From assembly GCA_947039055.1 (NCBI GenBank), contig CAMQYB010000155.1, forward strand, positions 1 to 5,208: DNA of 5,208 bases. The letters run 5' to 3'. This document shows, piece by piece, positions 1 through 5,208 of this stretch (position 1 is the first letter of the stretch; each line of letters begins with the position of its first letter). The notes under the pieces were generated by a model. It saw nothing but the letters and a program-made list of their open reading frames with translations. It had not been told where the DNA came from and searched no databases. The position numbers were made by a program, and so were the translations under genes. The DNA is from an uncultured Deferribacteraceae bacterium. Lineage in GTDB: Bacteria > Chrysiogenota > Deferribacteres > Deferribacterales > Mucispirillaceae.

Positions 1-1
1 T

Positions 2-5
2 AGGA
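2..5 (+). promoter_or_regulatory. Shine-Dalgarno site for the GT-C-like gene
   Basis: AGGA lies six bases before the ATG at 12, a normal spacing, and supports that start. Stop codons TAG (1-3), TAA (6-8) and TAG (9-11) sit in the same few bases, so an upstream gene could end right here. The window does not show enough to confirm that. Confidence 0.6.
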
Positions 6-11
6 TAATAG

Positions 12-1688
12 ATGAAAAATAGTTTCTCAACAAAAGATTATATTTATATAACGCTTATATGTATATTCGTGTTTCTCTTTTACTATGCGAGACAAGGTTT
101 TGTATCAATTCCATCTCTTTTATGGGCAGAAGATGGATCTATCGCTTTATCAGGTGTATATAAAAACGGATTTACAGATCTATTTGAACCGTATTACGGA
201 TATCTACATATATACACAAAATTGGCAGCATATATCTCTTATTTAACAGATATTATATACGCACCTATAATCTTTCTTATAGCATATTTAATTCCATTAT
301 TTATTTTTATCTATCTACTATATGCGTTTATATTAAGTTTAAATAGTAGTAAATTATTCACAGCATTGCTTACATTAACTGTTTTTTTAATGCCTTATGG
401 AAATGAATTAATTTTAAATGTAACATATATTAAATGGTATCTATATATCTTATTAATTTTATATATAATCTATGATGATGCAGAGAAAGTTTTAACACCG
501 TATGTTTATTACCCTACATACACTATATTTCTTTTTGGTGGATTTATATCTGTTTTTTTAGCACCAGTAATAGTGTTTAAGATTTTTGTTGAGAAATATA
601 TTTTAAAATTAAAGATCAAAACTTCAAGTATTATTATATGTAGTGTGACTTTGTTCGTAGCAACGATACAAGCGATATTTATGTTTAATGACACAAGATT
701 TGTTGAACCAGTTAAAAACAATCTACTATCATATTTGGAGTTGTTGCTAAACATATTTATTCTTGGTGCTAACAAGTATGTTGATACGTATATATTCAGC
801 ATAATTTTCTCTATACTTTTTATCTATCTTGTATATAAATTTGTACGTGGTTATATAGGTGCGGATAGACAGCCTAAAGATCGCAGATTTTATCTTTTCC
901 TCTATATAGTTTTTGCAGTTTGTGTATATGTTCCATCATTTTATACACTTAATATTGCTAGTGTGTCTCCATCAGGTGGAGGATCACGATATGTTTTCCC
1001 GTTATTTATGTTGATTGCAATTCTTATACCTATTTTAACTAGTAATAAGAAATATTTAACAATTCTTATATCAGCGATATTTCTTTTAAATTTAGGAAAT
1101 GTTATTCATGGTAGATTAAAGGGTAGCGATCATTTATTTGTTAGAGAAGTCTCACGAGTGGATTATCCGTTTAACGAATTTGTTAAATTCGCAAAAGCAG
1201 AGAAGGGTGTAATTATTCCGATGAACCCTCATGATGACAGTATTGGAAATTTAGATATACATAATAGCGAGAGAAAAATTGAGCCTATAATATTTGATTT
1301 AGATAAGGAAATAAATGTTGATCAGAGAGAGATTATTGATATCTATAACATAGCATCAACCAGCTGTTCTAACGCAAAAGATATAGGTGTTAAATTTTAC
1401 ATCACATCATCTGGTTCTATAATAGAGAAGAGTAAGGTGGTGGTAAGGGTTACTTTACTTAACAAATTAAGTAAGAAAGAGTTGCCATTAAAAGTACATA
1501 GATTTACAGATAAGATTGAATACCCTATTAAGGTTGATGGCAAGCAACGATTTTTAACAGTTGATAATGATAATGAGTCTATCATATATCCAGTGGCATT
1601 AAATCTTAATGAGTATGATAGTTTGGTTATTGAAACGGCTAATGCTTCTGTAAATATTGACAAGTTAGAATTATTCTGTTTAGATTAA
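12..1688 (+). CDS. Polytopic membrane protein, probable GT-C-type glycosyltransferase
   Basis: A 558-residue inner-membrane protein of unassigned name. The first hydrophobic segment (about 10-25) is followed by a loop with WAEDG (38-42) and PYYGYLH (60-66). About ten further hydrophobic stretches follow (near 80-108, 114-128, 140-155, 168-190, 205-224, 257-278, 292-313, 327-343, 347-365). An acidic pair in the first outer loop is the usual place for the catalytic/metal-binding acid of GT-C enzymes, which take sugars from polyprenyl-phosphate donors on the periplasmic side. NVTYIKWYL (136-144) and GGGSRYVFP (322-330) also recall large bacterial membrane glycosyltransferase-like proteins. Residues from about 370 on are soluble and presumably periplasmic. 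The last 110 or so look beta-rich, with Cys452 and Cys556 near the two ends, as if joined by a disulfide. The GtrA gene two genes downstream fits a lipid-linked sugar role. The membrane topology is clear; the enzymatic role is inferred and could instead be that of a non-catalytic polysaccharide-assembly protein. Confidence 0.72.
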   Translation: MKNSFSTKDYIYITLICIFVFLFYYARQGFVSIPSLLWAEDGSIALSGVYKNGFTDLFEPYYGYLHIYTKLAAYISYLTDIIYAPIIFLIAYLIPLFIFIYLLYAFILSLNSSKLFTALLTLTVFLMPYGNELILNVTYIKWYLYILLILYIIYDDAEKVLTPYVYYPTYTIFLFGGFISVFLAPVIVFKIFVEKYILKLKIKTSSIIICSVTLFVATIQAIFMFNDTRFVEPVKNNLLSYLELLLNIFILGANKYVDTYIFSIIFSILFIYLVYKFVRGYIGADRQPKDRRFYLFLYIVFAVCVYVPSFYTLNIASVSPSGGGSRYVFPLFMLIAILIPILTSNKKYLTILISAIFLLNLGNVIHGRLKGSDHLFVREVSRVDYPFNEFVKFAKAEKGVIIPMNPHDDSIGNLDIHNSERKIEPIIFDLDKEINVDQREIIDIYNIASTSCSNAKDIGVKFYITSSGSIIEKSKVVVRVTLLNKLSKKELPLKVHRFTDKIEYPIKVDGKQRFLTVDNDNESIIYPVALNLNEYDSLVIETANASVNIDKLELFCLD

Positions 1689-1708
1689 AGAGCATTTAGA
1701 TATATTAC

Positions 1709-1712
1709 GAGG
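1709..1712 (+). promoter_or_regulatory. Shine-Dalgarno site deciding the oxidoreductase start
   Basis: GAGG is followed by two adjacent in-frame ATGs at 1715 and 1718. The spacing to 1715 is only two bases, too tight for normal initiation, whereas 1718 is five bases away. The second ATG, giving an MSKEIIII start, is therefore preferred. Confidence 0.6.
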
Positions 1713-1717
1713 TTATG

Positions 1718-3004
1718 ATGAGTAAAGAGATTATAATAATAGGTGCAGGTCCTATGGGACTAGCTACAGCGTATTATGCGTTGAAGAAAGGTTATAAAGT
1801 TAAGGTTTTTGAATCAAGAGATAAGATAGGTGGAATGACAGAAACATTTGATTTCTCAGGTATAAATATAGAGAAATATTATCATTTCGTATGTGGTCCA
1901 GATACTCCACTATTCAATCTTATGAAAGAGCTTGATATATATGATAAGCTTAAGTGGACAGATACAAAGATGGGATTTTTCTATAACGGTTCTCTTTATA
2001 AATGGGGCGATCCTATCTCTCTTTTAAAATTTCCACACGCTTCTTTTATAGATAAATTGAGATATGGTATATCGGTATTTCTTGGAAGCAAGATGAGAGA
2101 TTATACTAAATTAGATGAGATGACTTCTATTGAGTGGTTGAAAAAATGGCAAGGTGTTGAAAATTATAATAAATTTTGGGATCCATTATTTGAGTTAAAA
2201 TTTTATGAATTAAAAGATAGAATTTCTGCATCATGGTTAATGACAAGAGTGAGAAGAGTTGCTAAATCTCGTAAAAGTATATTTCAAGAAAGAATGGGTT
2301 ATATATCTGGATCATCAGATGTTGTAACAATAGCATTATATAATAAAATTATTGAGTTGGGTGGAGAGTTCCATTTTAATTCTAAAGTAACAGAAGTGAT
2401 AATTGAAGACAGCGTGACTAAAGGTGTCAAAGTAGGAGAGAGTGAATATAAATCGGATACGGTTATCTCAACTATACCTATACAATATGTTACGTCAATC
2501 GTTCCAAACCTTCCAGCTAAGGATATAGATCGTTTAAAAGATTTAGATAATGTTGGAGTAGTATGTTTGATAGTTAAACTTACAAATGAGATAACTGAAA
2601 ATTTTTGGTTAAATATAAATGATTCAAGGATTGATGTTCCTGGTATGATATCTATATCTAACCTTAATACAGAGCTTGATGATAAAGTTGTATATCTACC
2701 ATTTTATCTACATATAAATAATCAAAAGTATCATGAACCTGAAATCAATTTTTATAATAAATTTTTAGATTACGCTAAGATTATAAATCCTGAATTTGAT
2801 GAGTCGTGGGTAAAGGATTATAGAGTATTTAAATATGAGTATGCACAACCAGTTGCGACTACAGGTTTTTTATCTAAACTTCCAACGATAAGATCAGATG
2901 ATAGAAAAGGGTTTTTGATGGCAGATACAGCTTACTATTATCCAGAGGACAGATCTATAACTGAGAGTATTAATCTTGGCAAAAAACTTGTTGAGATGAT
3001 ATAA
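1718..3004 (+). CDS. NAD(P)/FAD-dependent oxidoreductase (amine oxidase/HemY-like superfamily)
   Basis: A 428-residue flavoprotein, counted from the preferred start at 1718 (429 residues from 1715). The N-terminus is a dinucleotide-binding Rossmann fold: beta strand EIIIIG, GAGPMG (9-14, giving GxGxxG), Glu32 at the end of the second strand for the FAD ribose, and the Gly-Gly pair at 38-39 usual in this superfamily. The middle is the substrate domain and carries an unusually basic stretch, RVRRVAKSRK (177-186), then YISGSSDVV (195-203), comparable to the Gly-rich segment of protoporphyrinogen-oxidase-like enzymes. The C-terminus (about 398-420, GFLMAD followed by a Tyr/Glu-rich run) matches the second FAD-contacting segment. 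There is no signal peptide or membrane helix, so it is cytosolic. It follows the GT-C-like gene by 29 bp and precedes the gtrA-like gene by one base. A role on a sugar nucleotide (as in UDP-galactopyranose mutase) or on a lipid-linked sugar is plausible, but the substrate is unknown. The FAD fold is secure. Confidence 0.85.
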   Translation: MSKEIIIIGAGPMGLATAYYALKKGYKVKVFESRDKIGGMTETFDFSGINIEKYYHFVCGPDTPLFNLMKELDIYDKLKWTDTKMGFFYNGSLYKWGDPISLLKFPHASFIDKLRYGISVFLGSKMRDYTKLDEMTSIEWLKKWQGVENYNKFWDPLFELKFYELKDRISASWLMTRVRRVAKSRKSIFQERMGYISGSSDVVTIALYNKIIELGGEFHFNSKVTEVIIEDSVTKGVKVGESEYKSDTVISTIPIQYVTSIVPNLPAKDIDRLKDLDNVGVVCLIVKLTNEITENFWLNINDSRIDVPGMISISNLNTELDDKVVYLPFYLHINNQKYHEPEINFYNKFLDYAKIINPEFDESWVKDYRVFKYEYAQPVATTGFLSKLPTIRSDDRKGFLMADTAYYYPEDRSITESINLGKKLVEMI

Positions 3005-3005
3005 T

Positions 3006-3410
3006 ATGAAAAGATTATTTTTCTTCAATAAGCAGTTTGTGTTGTTTGTATTTGTATCAGGTATGGCTTCAGGTGTTAATTTTTTATCTCGTATACAAAT
3101 AAATCACTATTTTAGTTATGCAACTTCAATAGTTTTCGCATATATATTGGGAATAATAACAGGTTTTACTTTAAATAAAATATTTGTATTTAAAACAGAA
3201 AAATCAGAAACTGTTAAAAGATTTATTATATTTGTGTTAGTCAATATTTCAGCAATGGCTATTACTTTATCAGTGAGTTTACTGTTTAACAATATTATTC
3301 TGCCGTATGTTGGATGGGAGTGGTATAGAGCTGAAGTTGCTCATTTTATAGGTATTGCATCTCCTGCCTTCACAAGTTATTATTTACATAAACGATTTAC
3401 TTTTGGATAA
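3006..3410 (+). CDS. GtrA-family membrane protein
   Basis: A 134-residue protein of the usual GtrA length with four predicted membrane helices (about 10-26, 37-56, 70-93, 108-126). The family's repeated cytosolic-edge motif appears twice: LNKIFVFK (56-63) after helix 2 and LHKRFTF (127-133) at the very C-terminus, following the pattern small-x-N/H-K/R-x-F-x-F. GtrA proteins are associated with bactoprenol-linked sugar translocation in O-antigen glucosylation (phage GtrA) and with arabinogalactan assembly in mycobacteria (Rv3789), although a flippase versus anchoring role is debated. The start is one base after the stop of the oxidoreductase gene and no strong independent ribosome site is visible (only a weak GAGATGA at 2993-2999), so translational coupling is likely. 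The partner glycosyltransferase may be the GT-C-like protein two genes upstream. Family assignment is confident; the transported or presented lipid-sugar is unknown. Confidence 0.88.
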   Translation: MKRLFFFNKQFVLFVFVSGMASGVNFLSRIQINHYFSYATSIVFAYILGIITGFTLNKIFVFKTEKSETVKRFIIFVLVNISAMAITLSVSLLFNNIILPYVGWEWYRAEVAHFIGIASPAFTSYYLHKRFTFG

Positions 3411-3480
3411 TAACATATAACATCTACTCTGTTTTGTGTTACGCTTCAAGTTTAATAGAGAAGTAAGGGCAGATATTTCA

Positions 3481-3600
3481 CTAGTTATTTAGTAAGTTAT
3501 TTGCTAGTATATATTTAGTTAGTAAGTTGCTAGTTGATATATTATTTAGTTAGTAAGTTGCTTGCTCCAGTTAGTTATTTGGTAAGATGTTATTTTGTAG
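3481..3600 (+). repeat. Degenerate tandem repeat, period about 30 bp, about four copies
   Basis: The core AGTAAGTT occurs at 3491, 3521 and 3552, and a diverged GGTAAGAT occurs at 3581, so the spacings are 30, 31 and 29 bases. The two central copies share a perfect 20-base match, TATTTAGTTAGTAAGTTGCT, at 3512-3531 and 3543-3562. The outer copies share AGTTATTT(A/G)GTAAG at 3483-3496 and 3573-3586. GCTAG/GCTTG recurs downstream of the core at 3503, 3529 and 3560. The copies lie head to tail with no spacer of constant length and no palindromic unit, so this is not a CRISPR array. Function is unknown: it could be replication-slippage debris, a regulatory spacer or a binding array. Confidence 0.75.
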
Positions 3601-3610
3601 TTATATTAGT

Positions 3611-3640
3611 TTTATGGATATTTAGTCAATTTTATATAGA
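3611..3640 (+). promoter_or_regulatory. Possible sigma-70-type promoter for the epimerase unit
   Basis: TATAGA at 3635-3640, within a T/A-rich TTTATATAGA, could be a -10 element. The -35 region (TTTATG at 3611-3616, 18-bp spacing) is poor. Campylobacterota housekeeping promoters often lack a clear -35, so this remains possible. Position supports it: 25 bases before the ATG, after the only large gap. In DNA this AT-rich such matches are common. Confidence 0.27.
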
Positions 3641-3653
3641 AAAGATTTACTTT
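3629..3653 (+). repeat. Partial copy of the 3' end of the gtrA-like gene
   Basis: Aligned without gaps, 3629-3653 matches 3379-3403 at 20 of 25 positions, including an exact GATTTACTTT (3644-3653 and 3394-3403). The match continues as TTGG versus GG. In the matching frame the downstream copy reads K-R-F-T-L-G, against K-R-F-T-F-G at the end of the GtrA protein. It may be a remnant of a duplicated gtrA end or a recombination footprint, but chance similarity in such AT-rich DNA cannot be excluded. Confidence 0.35.
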
Positions 3654-3657
3654 GGGG
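3654..3657 (+). promoter_or_regulatory. Probable ribosome-binding site of the epimerase gene
   Basis: GGGG, seven bases before the ATG at 3665, is the only purine cluster in range. It is not a canonical AGGAGG but can pair with the CCUCC of 16S rRNA in part. It supports the start that gives MSKKKVFITGG, which is correct for the Rossmann strand of this family. Confidence 0.4.
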
Positions 3658-3664
3658 TTAATTA

Positions 3665-4711
3665 ATGAGTAAGAAAAAAGTGTTTATCACAGGTGGTTCA
3701 GGATTTTTAGGTATCAATTTAATAAGGTATTTATTAGAGAGAGATTATGAAGTTGTTTCATACGATCTTTTAGAATTTGATTATATAGATTGTATAAATA
3801 GGGTCAATTCATTTGTAGGTGATATAAGAGATTACGATAATGTTTTAGCATCTATGAAAGGTTGTGATATTGTTGTTCATACAGCAGCAGCACTTCCATT
3901 ATATAGCGAGGGAGATATTTTCACTACGGATATAAACGGTACAAAAAATATTTTACAAGCAGCACATGAGAACGGAATAGAGAGAGTTGTTCATATATCA
4001 TCAACTGCAGTATACGGTATTCCAGATCATCATCCGTTGATTGAAAGTGATAAAGTAGATGGCGTAGGTCCGTATGGTATGGCGAAAATCAAAGCTGAAG
4101 AGGTTTGTTTTGAGTATAGAGAGATGGGTATGACAGTTCCTATTATCAGACCGAAATCTTTTATCGGGCCAGAGAGACTTGGTGTGTTTGCACTTTTTTA
4201 TGATTGGGCGAAAGATGGCAAAGGATTTCCGATGATAGGTTCAGGTAAGAATAGATATCAACTTTTAGATGTGGAAGATTTATGTCAAGCGATTTACTTA
4301 ACTATGACACTTGAAAAAGATATAGTGAATGATACATTTAATATCGGTGCAAAAGAGTTCACTACTATGAAAGAGGATTATCAAGCAGTATTAGATGAGG
4401 CTGGATTTGGCAAAAAGATTAAAGGTTTTCCAGCAACACCAATGATTATAACTTTACGAATATTAGAGAAATTTAAATTATCTCCATTATATAAATGGGT
4501 ATATGAAACAGCTTCAAAAGATTCATTTGTATCTATAGAGAAGGCTGAAAAGGTGCTAGGCTATAAACCAAAATATTCTAATAAAGATGCACTACTTCGT
4601 AACTATAAATGGTATGTAGATAATCTTGATAAGTTTAAAAACAGTTCAGGCACAACACACAGAGTTCCATGGAAACAGGGAATATTAACGTTAGCTAAAC
4701 GATTTTTCTAA
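3665..4711 (+). CDS. NAD-dependent epimerase/dehydratase (extended SDR)
   Basis: A 348-residue cytosolic extended short-chain dehydrogenase, full length for the family. The N-terminal Rossmann fold has TGGSGFLG (9-16, GxxGxxG), Asp34 at the end of the second strand (NAD preference) and GDIRD (52-56) for the adenine. The catalytic set is complete: HISSTAVYG (110-118) supplies the Ser/Thr, and YGMAK (137-141) the Tyr and Lys. IRPKSFIGP (161-169) matches the family's R-P-x-x-x-x-G-P segment at the substrate side. GalE-like relatives epimerise or dehydrate nucleotide sugars; others act on steroid- or hopanoid-type lipids, so the exact reaction is open. The C-terminus beyond 325 adds a basic tail, HRVPWKQG (332-339) followed by a short amphipathic LTLAKRFF, which could rest on the membrane. 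It lies after the 254-bp repeat-bearing gap and 9 bp before the HAD phosphatase gene, so the two are probably co-transcribed. Confidence 0.88.
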   Translation: MSKKKVFITGGSGFLGINLIRYLLERDYEVVSYDLLEFDYIDCINRVNSFVGDIRDYDNVLASMKGCDIVVHTAAALPLYSEGDIFTTDINGTKNILQAAHENGIERVVHISSTAVYGIPDHHPLIESDKVDGVGPYGMAKIKAEEVCFEYREMGMTVPIIRPKSFIGPERLGVFALFYDWAKDGKGFPMIGSGKNRYQLLDVEDLCQAIYLTMTLEKDIVNDTFNIGAKEFTTMKEDYQAVLDEAGFGKKIKGFPATPMIITLRILEKFKLSPLYKWVYETASKDSFVSIEKAEKVLGYKPKYSNKDALLRNYKWYVDNLDKFKNSSGTTHRVPWKQGILTLAKRFF

Positions 4712-4720
4712 GAGATAATT

Positions 4721-5208
4721 ATGTCTAACAGATACATAGTGTACGATTTTGATGATACAATTTACGATGGAGATAGCAGTGCAGATTTCTATAAATTTGC
4801 GATAAAAAGATATCCGCTAATATTGTTGTCATTGCCTGTACACATTTTTTCATTTGTAATGATAAAATTTGGTTTAGCAGATGATACGAAGATGAAAGAG
4901 ATTTTCTTTTCGTTTTTAAAATATGTAAAAGATGTTGATTTGCTTATATCAGATTTTTGGAAGATGAATGAGAGTAAGATAAAATCATTTTACTATAAGC
5001 AGGATAAAGATCATTCACGAGATATTATTATTTCAGCATCACCAGAGTTTTTAGTTGAACATATATTAAGTGTGAAAGGTATTATAGTTGTTAAAGTAAT
5101 GGGTAGTAAGATAGATAAGATAACTGGAAAATTTTCATCAAAGAACTGTTACGGCAAAGAGAAAGTTATAAGATTGCATGATTATGAGAAAGATTGTGTG
5201 ATAGAAGA
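4721..5208 (+). CDS. HAD-IB family phosphatase, 3' end beyond the window
   Basis: An open frame of 162 codons from ATG 4721 to the window edge, with no stop. Motif I is DFDDTIYDGDS (9-19): Asp9 is the nucleophile, Asp11 the acid/base, Thr13 follows. Motif II is ISASPE (104-109), with Ser105 as the phosphate-binding residue. Motif III is NCYGKEKV (142-149), with Lys148 as the expected lysine. This N-C-x-G-x-x-K-V pattern is typical of SerB-like HAD-IB enzymes. Motif IV, the metal-binding acidic loop, should lie just past the edge. The helical cap between motifs I and II contains a hydrophobic run (about 31-50), suggesting a lipid-like substrate or membrane contact. The gene follows the epimerase stop by 9 bp, with a weak AAGAGA site at 4710-4715 overlapping that stop. 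Likely role: removing phosphate from a sugar- or prenyl-phosphate intermediate. Some HAD domains are fused to UbiA-type prenyltransferases, so a longer fusion cannot be ruled out. Confidence 0.85.
   Translation, partial: MSNRYIVYDFDDTIYDGDSSADFYKFAIKRYPLILLSLPVHIFSFVMIKFGLADDTKMKEIFFSFLKYVKDVDLLISDFWKMNESKIKSFYYKQDKDHSRDIIISASPEFLVEHILSVKGIIVVKVMGSKIDKITGKFSSKNCYGKEKVIRLHDYEKDCVIE

Larger units (their letters stand above)
3411..3664 (+). other. 254-bp intergenic gap without a credible gene
   Basis: This is the only sizeable gap in the window and separates the GtrA gene from the epimerase gene. Stop codons are frequent in all + frames; the longest ATG-started frame I see is about 12 codons (from 3587). 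The region holds an array of roughly 30-bp degenerate repeats (about 3481-3600), a weak promoter-like element near 3631-3640 and a partial copy of the end of the gtrA-like gene near 3629-3653. No GC-rich hairpin with a T-tract follows the GtrA stop, so a factor-independent terminator is not supported. Confidence 0.75.

Noticed and set aside
509..802. 97-codon open frame on the - strand
   Set aside because: It lies wholly inside the membrane-protein gene, has no ribosome site or recognisable domain, and its composition is what the complement of hydrophobic codons gives.
1175..1191. Perfect 7-bp inverted repeat CGAATTT/AAATTCG with a 3-base loop
   Set aside because: It is inside the coding region, AT-rich and without a following T-tract; such short palindromes arise by chance.
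1397..1663. 88-codon open frame on the - strand
   Set aside because: It is antisense to the soluble C-terminal part of the same gene, has no family features, and is a shadow of AT-rich coding DNA.
2976..3005. TTGGCA, 18 bp, TATAAT: a near-consensus sigma-70 promoter just before the GtrA start
   Set aside because: Transcription would begin at about 3012, after the ATG at 3006, so it could not express the full protein. The TATAAT is formed by the stop codon and junction of two tightly spaced genes. Likely coincidental, though an internal transcript is not excluded.
3413..3442. Possible hairpin AACATATAAC / GTTTTGTGTT after the GtrA stop, as a terminator
   Set aside because: Pairing is imperfect (8 of 10), nearly all A-T, and no T-run follows.
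3480..3508. ACTAG/CTAGT inverted repeat as an operator
   Set aside because: The arms are only 5 bp with a 19-base gap, and are explained by the repeated CTAG of the tandem array.
3481..3600. CRISPR-like array
   Set aside because: The repeats are degenerate and contiguous, with no unique spacers of constant length and no cas gene in view.

Overview
This 5.2 kb window is AT-rich bacterial DNA with every recognisable gene on the + strand. AGA arginine, TTA leucine and ATA isoleucine codons dominate. The compact gene packing and overall protein style suggest a low-GC bacterium. Campylobacterota (Sulfurimonas/Sulfurovum/Arcobacter-like) is my best guess, but the HAD protein at the right edge also resembles Firmicutes versions and no marker gene settles the taxonomy. 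The content is typical of a surface-polysaccharide or lipid-linked-sugar locus.

Layout: (1) 12-1688, a polytopic membrane protein with a WAEDG first loop and a soluble C-terminal domain, a probable GT-C-type glycosyltransferase. (2) 1718-3004, a Rossmann-fold FAD-dependent oxidoreductase of the amine-oxidase/HemY/UDP-galactopyranose-mutase-like superfamily. (3) 3006-3410, a four-helix GtrA-family protein, one base after gene 2. (4) 3411-3664, a 254-bp gap with no credible gene. It holds about four degenerate copies of a roughly 30-bp unit and, just before the next gene, a short sequence resembling the end of the gtrA-like gene. (5) 3665-4711, an extended-SDR NAD-dependent epimerase/dehydratase with an intact YxxxK active site. 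(6) 4721-5208, the first 162 codons of a HAD-IB phosphatase cut off by the window edge.

Genes 1-3 look like one transcription unit, with gaps of 29 bp and 1 bp. Genes 4-5 look like a second unit (9-bp gap), perhaps with its own promoter in the repeat-bearing gap. A coherent reading is a lipid-linked sugar module: the epimerase and possibly the FAD oxidoreductase modify a sugar or sugar-lipid, the HAD-IB enzyme removes a phosphate, GtrA helps move or present a polyprenyl-phosphate sugar across the inner membrane, and the GT-C-like protein transfers it on the periplasmic side. This is inference from family membership and gene order. No substrate can be read from the sequence. I see no RNA gene, CRISPR array, transposase or clear terminator.
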